Shown here: piece by piece, positions 8,448 to 17,222 of the stretch
How the letters are laid out: the number at the start of each line of letters is the position of its first letter
Position numbering within the stretch: the first letter of the stretch is position 1
Source: Nioella aestuarii
GTDB lineage: Bacteria > Pseudomonadota > Alphaproteobacteria > Rhodobacterales > Rhodobacteraceae
DNA: 64,000 nt
NCBI RefSeq assembly: GCF_050896395.1
Contig: NZ_JBPBBA010000001.1
Location: 224,902-288,901 of the forward strand
Direction of reading: 5' to 3'
Made by a program: the position numbers and the translations under genes
The notes under the pieces: generated by a model
The model's input: only the letters and a program-made list of their open reading frames with translations
What the model was told of the DNA's origin: nothing
Database searches by the model: none

Positions 8448-8956
8448 CAGAACTCCGAACAGGCTTCAGGTTGGGCGGCATAAAGCCGGTAAGTGGTTTC
8501 GGCGTCGTAGGTTTCGCCAAGCGAGGAATAGACCCCGTCGTAGTCGTCCGCACGATTCATACCCACGCGCAGATGAGAGGTGGTGAATTCGATCATATCG
8601 CCATCGAACTGAGTGATTTCGAACGTGCCGCCATCTGCCTCGACTCCGCAGCCGGATGGACGATTGCAAAAGCCGGTCTCGGTCATGACATTGCCGCCAA
8701 GCCCGTCCTGGGCCGCATGTCCCTGATCGGCCATCAGCGCGATGACGTTGAAATAGAGCAGGCTGTCCGGCGCGCTGCCTTCCAGCTGGTAAAAGTTCAA
8801 CCGCAGACGTTCCACCACCTGCGACGGATGCGCGGACAGATGCTCTGTCGAATAGTCACGCGCGAAGCAGCCCAAGGGGAAGATGTCATTCGCCAAAGCC
8901 GGGGCCGCCGCCATCACGCTAGTGAAGATTATGCTGAGAGCCCTTGGATTCCTCAT
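8447..8956 (-). CDS. Hypothetical secreted protein inserted in the sox operon
   Basis: A 169-residue protein with a signal peptide (hydrophobic core about residues 8-20, cut near APALA|ND). The mature part has four cysteines (C30, two in FCNRPSGCG, one in EACSEF) and no recognised domain. It lies between soxB and soxD, where no gene is normally found. Its first 38 bases overlap the 3' end of soxB and its stop overlaps the soxD start, so it is fully built into the transcript. The sox enzyme is cytoplasmic, so an exported partner is unexpected. Codon use resembles its neighbours. Confidence 0.75.
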   Translation of the reverse strand: MRNPRALSIIFTSVMAAAPALANDIFPLGCFARDYSTEHLSAHPSQVVERLRLNFYQLEGSAPDSLLYFNVIALMADQGHAAQDGLGGNVMTETGFCNRPSGCGVEADGGTFEITQFDGDMIEFTTSHLRVGMNRADDYDGVYSSLGETYDAETTYRLYAAQPEACSEF

Positions 8957-10169
8957 CCATGATCCTCCCTGTGTTGAAGCGGTCTAGCCGGTGGCGCGTG
9001 GCGGCCTCGTGCGGGCGATCTGTGGCGATGAGATGCGCATAGCAATGGCCCGAAGCGGGCGTCGCCTTGAAGCCGCCATAGCACCATCCTGCATTGACAT
9101 AGAGCCCGTCGATATGGGTCTTGTCGATGATGGGCGAGCCGTCCGAAGACATATCCATGATCCCCCCCCAACTGCGCAGCATCTTGGCCTTGCCGATCAT
9201 CGGCATCAGGGTCATTCCCGCCTCCATCACATGTTCCGCAGTGGGCAGGTTCCCGCGAGAGGCATAGGACGCGTAGAAGTCGATATCGCCGCCGAACACC
9301 AGGCCGCCCTTGTCGGATTGGCTGATGTAGAAGTGGCCCATTCCGTAGGTGATCACGTTGTCGATGACAGGTTTCAGCCCTTCGGTGACAAAAGCCTGCA
9401 AGACGGTGCTTTCAATCGGAAGGCGCATCGCGGCCATTGCCGCGACCTGACCGGACCGGCCTGCCGCGCACATCGCAACTTTCTTGGCCCGGATCGCACC
9501 GCGGCTGGTCTGAACGCCCACGACCTTGCCATTTTCGACATCGATGCCCGTCACTTCGCATTTCTGGATCAGATCGACGCCCCGCTGATCAGCCCCCCGC
9601 GCGAAGCCCCAGGCCACGGCGTCGTGACGGGCAGTGCCGCCACGCTTGTGGTAGAGGCCACCGAAAATGGGGAACCGTGTCTGGTCGTAATCCAGGAATG
9701 GCATCAGCTGGCGGCACCCTTCGCGGTCCAGCAGGATCGCGTCGTCGCCCTGGCTCATCATCATGTTGGCGCGCCGAGCATAAGCGTCGCGTTGGCCGTC
9801 GGAATGGAACAGGTTCACGATCCCGCGCTGGCTGTGCATGACATTGTAGTTCAGATCCTGCTCCAGCCCTTCCCACAGTTTCAGAGAGTGCGAATAGAAC
9901 TGAGAGTTGCCTTCCAGCCCGTAATTGGCGCGCACGATCGTGGTGTTCCGACCAACGTTGCCGCCGCCAAGATAGCCTTTTTCAAGGACCGCGATGTTGG
10001 TCAGCCCATGTTCCTTGGCCAGGTAGTAGGCCGTCGCCAGCCCGTGCCCCCCGCCACCGATGATCACCACGTCATACTCGGCCTTGGGCGACGGATCGCG
10101 CCATGCCGGTTTCCAGCCCCGGTTGCCCGACAGACCTTGCTTGATGACCTGCCAACCCGAATAGCGCAT
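8919..10169 (-). CDS. soxB: Sarcosine oxidase, beta subunit
   Basis: A 416-residue catalytic beta subunit binding FAD and covalent FMN. The FAD dinucleotide motif is at about residues 37-50 (IIGGGGHGLATAYYL). His182 in GGTARHDAVAWG is at the position expected for covalent FMN attachment. It is the first gene of the operon, and AGGAGAGG precedes the ATG at good spacing. The C-terminal tail after TGRIMDEE is SKGSQHNLH rather than the alanine-rich tail I expect of this family, probably because the inserted downstream gene starts inside it. Confidence 0.95.
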   Translation of the reverse strand: MRYSGWQVIKQGLSGNRGWKPAWRDPSPKAEYDVVIIGGGGHGLATAYYLAKEHGLTNIAVLEKGYLGGGNVGRNTTIVRANYGLEGNSQFYSHSLKLWEGLEQDLNYNVMHSQRGIVNLFHSDGQRDAYARRANMMMSQGDDAILLDREGCRQLMPFLDYDQTRFPIFGGLYHKRGGTARHDAVAWGFARGADQRGVDLIQKCEVTGIDVENGKVVGVQTSRGAIRAKKVAMCAAGRSGQVAAMAAMRLPIESTVLQAFVTEGLKPVIDNVITYGMGHFYISQSDKGGLVFGGDIDFYASYASRGNLPTAEHVMEAGMTLMPMIGKAKMLRSWGGIMDMSSDGSPIIDKTHIDGLYVNAGWCYGGFKATPASGHCYAHLIATDRPHEAATRHRLDRFNTGRIMDEESKGSQHNLH

Positions 10170-10281
10170 GACCTCTCCTTGCCCGGTCGGTGGTATAAAC
10201 GGGGCGAGTGTAGTCAGGCGATGCGGGAAAGGGAACTCAAGCGCACGACACGGAAAGGTCAGTTATCGACGTTCGCGCAAT

Positions 10282-10944
10282 TCAGGACGGATCGACATCC
10301 CAATCCGGATCATGCGCAGGATCTGCACCGCCCTCTTCGTTGGTGTAGTAGAACCCATCCTGTCCTGTGGGGTATCCGCTATTTGAATAAACATAGGAAT
10401 TGCTCAGGTTGGCCACAAAGGCCACCTGCCCGGCGAAACGGGGGCGGGTGATGGTGAAATTCACAAATTCCTGATCTGCCAGGCCGGCGCTGAACGCCGG
10501 GCGGTGCGGCAGGAAGGTTTCGATCAGCAGCATTCTGTCGCCAAAGGCCATGATCGGAATCCTGTCGATGAAATCCGGAAAGTCCGAGGCTCGGATATAG
10601 GTCAGGCCATCGGTGCCATGAGACCAGTCAATCCGGTATCCACCCTCTTGCCGGGTGATCTGGGACACACGAAGGGACGACCCGGCGGTATTCCGCGTCA
10701 GGAACTGAAACACATCTGCCAGCCCCTCGATATCGGTGCTGGAAATCTCACTCGTGCGTCGTGACAGAACGTCTGCCACTGCATAGGTGGCCTTGATCGA
10801 GGTGTTATAGACCCGGAAAGCATCAAAAAACACAAAGCTCGCCACGAATACCCACGCCAGAATCGGAACCACGATTACCGCCTCAAGCGCGACCGAGGCA
10901 CGTTCGTCTTTCCAGAATGCTCTGATCAGTCGGGTCATTGTCAT
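10282..10944 (-). CDS. TadE/TadG-type pseudopilin-like membrane protein
   Basis: A 220-residue protein with the TadE-type start: charged residues then a hydrophobic helix (DERASVALEAVIVVPILAWV, about residues 13-32), which acts as membrane anchor or pseudopilin helix. The rest is predicted extracytoplasmic. It is the third gene of a TadG-TadE-TadE-like set and follows the second by one base. Such proteins accompany the Tad/Flp pilus system, but no tadA, tadB, rcpA or flp gene is in this window, so these are orphan minor components here. Confidence 0.75.
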   Translation of the reverse strand: MTMTRLIRAFWKDERASVALEAVIVVPILAWVFVASFVFFDAFRVYNTSIKATYAVADVLSRRTSEISSTDIEGLADVFQFLTRNTAGSSLRVSQITRQEGGYRIDWSHGTDGLTYIRASDFPDFIDRIPIMAFGDRMLLIETFLPHRPAFSAGLADQEFVNFTITRPRFAGQVAFVANLSNSYVYSNSGYPTGQDGFYYTNEEGGADPAHDPDWDVDPS

Positions 10945-10945
10945 C

Positions 10946-11476
10946 TCACTCCGGCTCGTTCACGAAGACGGTGGCAGCAGTGATGTGAATGGCGCCGGTG
11001 TCGTCGCGCGTCAGATCAAGACCAAGTCCCGAAATCGGCAGAATACGGTCCACAAGGGCACAGGTTCGGATCAACATCAGCTCGTTGTCGGCACCAGGAT
11101 TGAATTCATTGGCCGGATTCACGGTGCCGGACCGGTCCACGCAAAGAGTGTGATAATCCGGCAGGTTGTAGGTGTCCTGGTCGATGACGCGCAGGTCCAG
11201 AAGCAGCGATTCCTCACAGTTGATCAGGATCGGAGAGTTGTCACAAATATTGTCGCGGATCGCATCATGGCTCACCGACACGCCCGATGTCAGGCGCAGA
11301 TAACGTACCGCACTGTCCAATGCACGCTCCATCATGACCTGGCGGGTTAGCAGCATCGCAGTTTCGAACGCCGCCACGAAGATCAGCAGGATCAACGGAA
11401 AGACGATGACGAACTCCACCGTCGCATTGGCATCCTCGCGGCGGAAGAAGCGTGATATATTGGTCAAGCCCCACAT
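10946..11476 (-). CDS. TadE-family pseudopilin-like protein
   Basis: A 176-residue protein with a typical TadE N-terminus: FFRREDANATVEFVIVFPLI then LLIFVAAFETAMLLTR, i.e. an acidic residue before a hydrophobic helix with a conserved glutamate. The C-terminal region is exported and holds several cysteines (NICDNSPILINC, TLCVD, RTCALVD). The gene lies between the VWA-containing TadG-like gene (8 nt upstream) and another TadE-like gene (1 nt downstream), so the three are one operon. Confidence 0.8.
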   Translation of the reverse strand: MWGLTNISRFFRREDANATVEFVIVFPLILLIFVAAFETAMLLTRQVMMERALDSAVRYLRLTSGVSVSHDAIRDNICDNSPILINCEESLLLDLRVIDQDTYNLPDYHTLCVDRSGTVNPANEFNPGADNELMLIRTCALVDRILPISGLGLDLTRDDTGAIHITAATVFVNEPE

Positions 11477-11484
11477 GACACGCT

Positions 11485-13059
11485 CTATTGGATCAGCTTG
11501 AGCTGGTTGATCGACGCCGCGATAGAGGCGAACGCTTCGGAGATTTCGATCCCTTCAGCATCGTAGTAATGGGCGGGGGTCGTGGCGCAATACTGCATGA
11601 CGTTTTCACCACGGGTCGGCGCTTCGAACGCGATGGTAAAGACGATGATCCCGGCGTCATTCGCGGCGTCGCAGATGTTGCGAAGGTTCGCGTCCGCCTC
11701 ATTTGCGCCCGCATAGGTTTCGATCGAGTAGTACCGAAGTTGGCGGTAATAATCCCAGTCACCGGCGTAGTAGTAGTACTCGCCCGCAAGCATTCGTGCC
11801 GAATACTGCCCCCACAGTTCCGCCCACGGGATCGCCTCGGCATTGGCGCCGCCATAGGGGTAGGAATTGTAGCTGTCATTGTGGTGCCAGTAGTACAGGT
11901 CGTAGCGCGGCAGGTAGGCAGAGGTGCGTCCGCTGCTTGGGTCGCGGAATACCGTCGAGGGGCCGCGCTTGAATTCCTGAACGACGTCAACCTGACTGGT
12001 GTTCTCGCCATCGGTCATCAGAATGATGATTTTCAGAACCTCGGGTTCTTCAAAGGAATGGGGGCGCCCGGCGAAGTCTTCGTCCACCTCGCCTGCGTCG
12101 ATCAGCGCCGACAAGGCGGGCTGTGCGGCCGGATCAAGCAGGCCAACTGCCCATCTCATGCCAAGGTCAATCGCGGTGTTTCCGTTTGCAGAAAGGCTGT
12201 TGACCAGAGCGTGCAGTTCAGCCGCATCGTTGGACCATGGCACAATCGCCGCGTAGTCGCTGGTTGTGCAGTGCGGGGTGTTGAAAGTGCGGTAGTTTCT
12301 GCGGTTGCGATAATCAAAATGCGCGATCCGCTCGATCGCGACCTCGGGATCCAGCGCGGTGTAGTTGTACTCGGAGGGATCGAACCGGGTGCAATTGGAC
12401 TCGCTATGCTCATCCGACAGGGTAAAGACGCTGGCCAGCGTCGTGCCTGCATTCACCTGGCTGTGGTAAGGGATGATCGAGATCGAGACCTGATCTTCCT
12501 CTTCATTCGCAGCCAGCACCGTGTCGATAAATTCATTCGCGGCGTCCCGCATGTTGCGGATCTTGTTGTTCCACCCCATCGACCCGGAGATGTCGAGAAC
12601 CATCGAAATCTCGATATCCATGATCCGTTCTTCGGCTGCACCGCGGGCAGGTGATGTCAGGGCGTTCACCCCAAACATATTCATGAAGTAGGATTGCAGA
12701 TCCATTTCCGCGTAGGCGGACACACGGCGATAGTTCAGGCCCTGGTCCACGTCCACATTCAGGCGGTAATGTTCCAGACCTGACGTTGCGAAATAGTCGA
12801 TCACGACCGCTTCAGGGTCTTCGGTCTGGTTGAGCGCTGCCGCAGCCAGAACGGCGCGGTCTAGCGTATATTGCAACTGGGTGCGCTGAGTTTCGTAGCG
12901 CATCACGTCAATCGCGATGCCACCAGCAGCAAGCATCAAAACGAACATCATCAATGCAAAAATCGTGATTGTACCGCGTTCGTCGCGCAGAAAACCGACC
13001 TTGCGCCGTGCTGGTGCAGCGGGTCGCTCTTTGCGGATCGGATCTGTAGCGCGGGTCAT
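11485..13059 (-). CDS. TadG-like protein with von Willebrand A domain
   Basis: A 524-residue protein. The N-terminal TadE/G-type helix is at about residues 29-51 (GTITIFALMMFVLMLAAGG). A von Willebrand factor A domain spans about 150-515, with the metal-site motif DISGS at 156-160 and TDGEN at about 349-353. Inside the VWA domain, residues ~382-449 form a striking tyrosine-rich stretch with 17 Tyr, including GEYYYYAGDWDYY. It is probably a surface-exposed, metal-dependent adhesion module linked to Flp-type pili. First gene of a three-gene operon. Confidence 0.85.
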   Translation of the reverse strand: MTRATDPIRKERPAAPARRKVGFLRDERGTITIFALMMFVLMLAAGGIAIDVMRYETQRTQLQYTLDRAVLAAAALNQTEDPEAVVIDYFATSGLEHYRLNVDVDQGLNYRRVSAYAEMDLQSYFMNMFGVNALTSPARGAAEERIMDIEISMVLDISGSMGWNNKIRNMRDAANEFIDTVLAANEEEDQVSISIIPYHSQVNAGTTLASVFTLSDEHSESNCTRFDPSEYNYTALDPEVAIERIAHFDYRNRRNYRTFNTPHCTTSDYAAIVPWSNDAAELHALVNSLSANGNTAIDLGMRWAVGLLDPAAQPALSALIDAGEVDEDFAGRPHSFEEPEVLKIIILMTDGENTSQVDVVQEFKRGPSTVFRDPSSGRTSAYLPRYDLYYWHHNDSYNSYPYGGANAEAIPWAELWGQYSARMLAGEYYYYAGDWDYYRQLRYYSIETYAGANEADANLRNICDAANDAGIIVFTIAFEAPTRGENVMQYCATTPAHYYDAEGIEISEAFASIAASINQLKLIQ

Positions 13060-13346
13060 CCCGGAAGCCTCATTCGATGTGACGAGTCGCGGGTCGACGC
13101 AGTTCGACCCATCCTCTTAGTCGTTTAGAACAACGGCAGAAATGGGGCGGAAGCGAGATGGAAACGGGGAGTTTAGTGAATGACAACAATCAACTTTGCT
13201 GCATTTTGCGGGCCATTCTCATGAAACTGACTGTTTCAACGAGAGGTTGTCTTGCATGAAACGTCAACCTGTGTTCCGCTCAAAAAATGGGCAGATTGTG
13301 AACGTATCAAGTATTGCCCATGGAACGCGCCAAGGAGGTATACGCG

Positions 13347-14777
13347 ATGTCCCCCAAGGGAGAACCGAGTTTCCGTCAGTCAGTGGACTTGATGTTCAAC
13401 CGTGCTGCATCCCTGATGGACTTGCCGCCGGGTCTGGAGGAAAAGATCCGGGTTTGTAACGCCACCTACACGGTCCGCTTCGGGGTTCGCCTGCGTGGCG
13501 AGATCCGGACATTTACAGGCTATCGCTCGGTCCATTCAGAGCATTTCGAGCCTGCCAAGGGCGGCATCCGCTACGCCCCCAATGTGAACCAGGACGAGGT
13601 CGAGGCACTGGCCGCGCTGATGACCTACAAATGCGCTTTGGTAGAGGCGCCGTTCGGCGGGTCGAAGGGCGGGCTCTGCATTGATCCGCGCGACTACGAA
13701 GAGCACGAGCTGGAACAGATCACTCGCCGCTTTGCCTATGAGTTGATCAAGCGCGACATGATCAATCCGGCGCAGAACGTGCCCGCACCCGACATGGGCA
13801 CCGGCGAACGGGAAATGGCGATCATCGCCGACCAATACGCCCGGATGCACACCACCGACATCAACGGCAAGGCCTGCGTCACCGGCAAACCGCCCCATGC
13901 GGGCGGCATCCGGGGCCGGGTCGAGGCGACCGGGCGCGGTGTGCAATATGCGCTGCAAGAATTCTTCCGCCATTCCGATGATGTGGCCAAGGCTGGCCTG
14001 TCCGGCTCGCTGGACGGCAAGAAGATCATCGTGCAGGGCCTTGGCAATGTGGGCTATCACGCCGCCAAATTCCTGTCGGAAGAAGATGGCGCCAAGATCG
14101 TCGGCATCATCGAACGCGATGGTGCCCTGCTAGATCCCGATGGCTTGGATGTAGAGGCGGTCAAGAACCATATCGCCCGCACTGGCGGCGTCGATATGTT
14201 CCCCGGCCCCCGCTACATCAAGGACGGCGTCAGGGCGTTGGAGGAAGAGTGCGACATCCTCATTCCCGCCGCGCTTGAGGGGGTGATCAATCTTCAGAAC
14301 GCGGGGAATATCAAGGCCCCGCTGATCATCGAAGCCGCGAACGGCCCGATCACCGCAGGCGCGGACGAGATCCTGCGCAAGAGGGGCACGGTGATCATCC
14401 CAGACCTGTATGCCAATGCAGGCGGTGTGACCGTGTCCTACTTCGAATGGGTCAAGAACCTGTCCCACATCCGTTTTGGCCGGATGCAACGCCGCCAGGA
14501 AGAAGCGCGCCACCAGTTGATCGTAAACGAACTGGAACGCCTGTCGGCAGACACCGGGATCGGGTGGCAACTGACACCGAACTTCAAGGAGAAATACCTC
14601 AGAGGCGCGGATGAGTTGGAACTGGTGCGCTCAGGTCTCGATGACACGATGCGCGCGGCCTATCAGTCGATGCGGGAGGTCTGGCACACCCGCAACGACG
14701 TAACCGACCTGCGCACGGCCGGGTTCATGGTTGCCATCGGACGCGTGGCGTCCAGCTACCGGGCCAAAGGTCTGTAA
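13347..14777 (+). CDS. Glutamate dehydrogenase (Glu/Leu/Phe/Val family)
   Basis: A 476-residue enzyme that interconverts glutamate with 2-oxoglutarate and ammonia. Catalytic and substrate motifs are KGGIRYAPNVNQDEVEALA, CALVEAPFGGSKGG and the PAPDMGTGEREMA block. The cofactor domain has IIVQGLGNVGYHAAKF. ATG 13347 is favoured over in-frame starts at 13314 (TTG) and 13320 because a perfect AAGGAGG lies 8 nt before it (13332-13338) and the protein then begins MSPKGEPSFRQ. A terminator follows. The upstream region contains repeated TGAAAC elements. Confidence 0.92.
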   Translation: MSPKGEPSFRQSVDLMFNRAASLMDLPPGLEEKIRVCNATYTVRFGVRLRGEIRTFTGYRSVHSEHFEPAKGGIRYAPNVNQDEVEALAALMTYKCALVEAPFGGSKGGLCIDPRDYEEHELEQITRRFAYELIKRDMINPAQNVPAPDMGTGEREMAIIADQYARMHTTDINGKACVTGKPPHAGGIRGRVEATGRGVQYALQEFFRHSDDVAKAGLSGSLDGKKIIVQGLGNVGYHAAKFLSEEDGAKIVGIIERDGALLDPDGLDVEAVKNHIARTGGVDMFPGPRYIKDGVRALEEECDILIPAALEGVINLQNAGNIKAPLIIEAANGPITAGADEILRKRGTVIIPDLYANAGGVTVSYFEWVKNLSHIRFGRMQRRQEEARHQLIVNELERLSADTGIGWQLTPNFKEKYLRGADELELVRSGLDDTMRAAYQSMREVWHTRNDVTDLRTAGFMVAIGRVASSYRAKGL

Positions 14778-14784
14778 TACGGCG

Positions 14785-14820
14785 AAGCGCGGGGGGCGCT
14801 ACAGCTCTCCGCGCTTTTGT
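14785..14820 (+). terminator. Rho-independent terminator of the glutamate dehydrogenase gene
   Basis: AAGCGCGG (14785-14792) pairs with CCGCGCTT (14809-14816) across a 16-nt loop and is followed by TTTTGTG. It overlaps the last codons of the convergent gene ending at 14799. Confidence 0.65.
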
Positions 14821-15287
14821 GCTATGCGGATCGAGATCAGATCCGCCACCGCCTTGGACTGCGCGCGCGAGGTCACCCCACCAATCATCACCGTTCGCCC
14901 GCGCCGCCACCAAAGTCCCGGCGCATAAACCGATGACATCCGTTCCTTCAGCGCCAAGCGGAACCCGGCAGCCGGTTTGAAGGCGAAAAAGCCGCGATCC
15001 ACCTTTTCGATATTGTCGATCCGCGCAATCAACCGCCCGCCCTTTTCGCGCAGTTCTTCGCGCGTCAGTTCCAGCACGACGGACGACGCCTGCCACAGGG
15101 TCCGGGACAGCCAGATGCTTCCTGCACCGATGATCAACAGCAGTGCGACGAAGCCAAGGTCACTGGGCGGGTGATTGGCCGCAATCCAGATCAGAAGCGC
15201 CCCCAAAATCCCGAGCGACCCCGTCGCAAAAACCCGGCGTGGGCCATTCGGCGTAATGCGTTCCAGAACTTCGTTGGTATCGGTCAT
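14799..15287 (-). CDS. Hypothetical two-helix membrane protein
   Basis: A 162-residue protein of unknown function. After a short cytoplasmic start it has two adjacent transmembrane helices at about residues 22-37 (TGSLGILGALLIWIAA) and 43-58 (LGFVALLLIIGAGSIW), followed by a PH-like soluble part with LTREELREKGGRLIARIDNI and RRGRTVMIGG. The start at 15287 (MTDTNEVLE) is supported by GGAGAG upstream; a longer in-frame start at 15401 has no such support. The fold resembles small bacterial PH-domain membrane proteins, which is inference. Confidence 0.7.
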   Translation of the reverse strand: MTDTNEVLERITPNGPRRVFATGSLGILGALLIWIAANHPPSDLGFVALLLIIGAGSIWLSRTLWQASSVVLELTREELREKGGRLIARIDNIEKVDRGFFAFKPAAGFRLALKERMSSVYAPGLWWRRGRTVMIGGVTSRAQSKAVADLISIRIAQKRGEL

Positions 15288-15480
15288 GCGGCTCTCCAAT
15301 CCGTTCGCTGGCTTAGAGCATGGCGCGTTGAAAATGGCCAGATCGCAATGGCCATCCCAGGTTGGACCGGACAACATCCCGGGCGCTCTGCAGGGCTGCA
15401 CATCATCCGTTTGGGGACCAGCAATTGCCCACCCCCCTACCCCGCCCTATCTTGTGGTCGAACTGGAGTAGGAGAGCCCC

Positions 15481-16392
15481 ATGTCCATCAGACCTGTTGC
15501 CGAAGCCCGGCGCGCCCAACCCACAATGGAAGGCGCAGGTGTCAAGCTGCACCGCGCCTTCGGCTTTCAAGACCCGAGCGAACTGGACCCGTTCCTGTTG
15601 TTCGACGACTTCCGTGGAGAGACCCCAAGCGACTACATGCGCGGCTTTCCATGGCATCCGCATCGCGGGATTGAAACGATCACTTACGTTCTGGCCGGAA
15701 CCGTGGAACATGGCGATAGCCTGGGAAACACGGGCAAGCTTCGGGCAGGCGACGTGCAGTGGATGACGGCGGGCTCGGGCATCCTGCATCAGGAAATGCC
15801 CTTCGGGAATGCCAAAGGCCAGATGCATGGGTTCCAGCTGTGGGGCAATCTGCCCTCATCGCTGAAGATGACCGCCCCGCGGTACCAGGACGTGCAGGGC
15901 AAAGAGATCCCGGAGATCATTGACGATGATGGCACGCAGGTGAAAGTCATCGTGGGTGAGTTCTGGGGCAAACGCAGCCCCGTGGACGGCATCGCCGCCG
16001 ATCCGCAATATTTGGATGTCTACGTGCCTGCCGGGGTGAAAAAGACCTTCAAGATCGACACCTATCGCCGCGCCTTCGCATATGTCTTCGAAGGGGCAGC
16101 AGCCTTTGCCGATGCCTCTCAGCCAGAGGGCGTGTTGCTGGAAAAAGAGGTGATGGGCCAAGAGGTCAACATGCGTGACCTGTCGGGCAACCGGACGCTG
16201 ATCCGCTTTGGCACTGGTGACGAGGTAACGGTGCAGGCCGGGCCAGAGGGCGTTCGGTTCCTGCTGATCTCTGGTGCCCCGATCGAGGAACCCGTCGCCT
16301 GGCACGGCCCGATCGTAATGAACACCCAGGCTGAAATTCAACAAGCGATGCGAGATCTGAGGAACGGCACCTTCCTCAAGCCGCAGCACTGA
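15481..16392 (+). CDS. Pirin family protein
   Basis: A 303-residue bicupin of the pirin family. The N-terminal cupin holds the metal-binding block GFPWHPHRGIETITYVLAG near residues 56-74 and the following GSGILHQEMPF with the other His and Glu ligands. Family members bind iron; some have quercetinase activity or act as redox sensors, but the physiological substrate is unclear. An AGGAGAG precedes the ATG. It is a single transcription unit closed by a strong hairpin terminator. Confidence 0.9.
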   Translation: MSIRPVAEARRAQPTMEGAGVKLHRAFGFQDPSELDPFLLFDDFRGETPSDYMRGFPWHPHRGIETITYVLAGTVEHGDSLGNTGKLRAGDVQWMTAGSGILHQEMPFGNAKGQMHGFQLWGNLPSSLKMTAPRYQDVQGKEIPEIIDDDGTQVKVIVGEFWGKRSPVDGIAADPQYLDVYVPAGVKKTFKIDTYRRAFAYVFEGAAAFADASQPEGVLLEKEVMGQEVNMRDLSGNRTLIRFGTGDEVTVQAGPEGVRFLLISGAPIEEPVAWHGPIVMNTQAEIQQAMRDLRNGTFLKPQH

Positions 16393-16408
16393 TCTGAGTA
16401 GCGAAATC

Positions 16409-16440
16409 AAGGCCCCGGACCAGTCCCGGGGCCTTTCTTG
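16409..16440 (+). terminator. Rho-independent terminator of the pirin gene
   Basis: AAGGCCCCGG (16409-16418) and CCGGGGCCTT (16426-16435) form a perfect 10-bp stem with a 7-nt loop, followed by TCTTG. One of the clearest terminators in the window. Confidence 0.85.
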
Positions 16441-16442
16441 TG

Positions 16443-16526
16443 TTACACGACGGCAATCAGCAAGGCCGGTGCCGCCATCATGCCGCCAATGATCAACACA
16501 AGCGACAATCCCAATCCCTTGAACAT
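16443..16526 (-). CDS. Putative 27-residue membrane peptide
   Basis: A very short ORF encoding a peptide that begins MFKGLGLSLVLIIGG and is almost wholly hydrophobic, i.e. one transmembrane helix. AAAGGGAAT on the same strand, a few bases before the ATG, is a plausible ribosome site. It lies between the pirin terminator and a gene-poor stretch. Small single-helix proteins are easily missed, but chance ORFs of this size are common, so this is tentative. Confidence 0.35.
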   Translation of the reverse strand: MFKGLGLSLVLIIGGMMAAPALLIAVV

Positions 16527-16752
16527 GAGAATTCCCTTTCTGGTCCATTTAGGTTCACGCAATGAGCCAGATAGGACCGACCGAAAGGCTTTCGATGCGG
16601 CAGCCGGACGCAGGTGAAACGGATGTCGCGCATACCTGCCTTCGCCGTTTATCCATGGCAATGCGGGTCGAGGAGGGCCTCCCTTGAAGGGGAGGCTTGA
16701 CGAGGCGCGCCCCCTATGGCGATGGCCGCCGCAGGCTGGCCAGCGCAATCGC

Positions 16753-17130
16753 TCAGACGTAGCCGCGCCAGGCAAGAATGCCAATGACGAGGGCAATCAC
16801 CACGGCAAGGCGAAACGCCAGATCGGCGAACAGATACGCCCTCGCGCGGGCTCGGGCGGCGGCGGGGTCAATCGTGGACAGATACCTTTCGATCCGGCGC
16901 GCGGCTTGGATCGGCCCGTCCCCATCGGTGACCCGCGCAAGCCGCGGATTCTGCGCCCGTTCGATTGCGTTCAGTATCACGTCCCCGTCCTGCCGCAGCC
17001 GCCGCGGCAGTTTCCGTCCTGCCCGACGCAGCGCCGCAGGCAGAGTATCTGCCCGCACCCCCAGTTTCTCGCGCATGAGCGCGGTCAGGCGGTCGGACAA
17101 TCTGGCGAGTTCCTGTGGATCGGCGGCCAT
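16753..17130 (-). CDS. Hypothetical protein with C-terminal membrane helix
   Basis: A 125-residue protein. Residues 1-85 are a soluble, arginine-rich helical part (LARLSDRLTALMREKLG, ALRRAGRKLPRRLRQDG). Residues ~103-123 form a single tail-anchor-like helix (FADLAFRLAVVIALVIGILAW). The start at 17130 is supported by GAGGGAAT just upstream; an in-frame extension to 17181 is possible. Divergent from the hydrolase at 17223. No family recognised. Confidence 0.65.
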   Translation of the reverse strand: MAADPQELARLSDRLTALMREKLGVRADTLPAALRRAGRKLPRRLRQDGDVILNAIERAQNPRLARVTDGDGPIQAARRIERYLSTIDPAAARARARAYLFADLAFRLAVVIALVIGILAWRGYV

Positions 17131-17222
17131 GGGATTCCCTCTTCGACGGCCAACATTAGCGGCCTCCGCCTCTCCACTCAACGGCTCTGGCCGGATCGGT
17201 CGGGATCGGATATTCCAGAGCC

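Noticed and set aside
16527..16752. Gene-free 226 bp with a GCCTCCC/GGGAGGC hairpin at 16677-16696
   Set aside because: A single modest stem-loop with no T-run; the minus-strand ORF here is R/P-rich and not supported as a gene.
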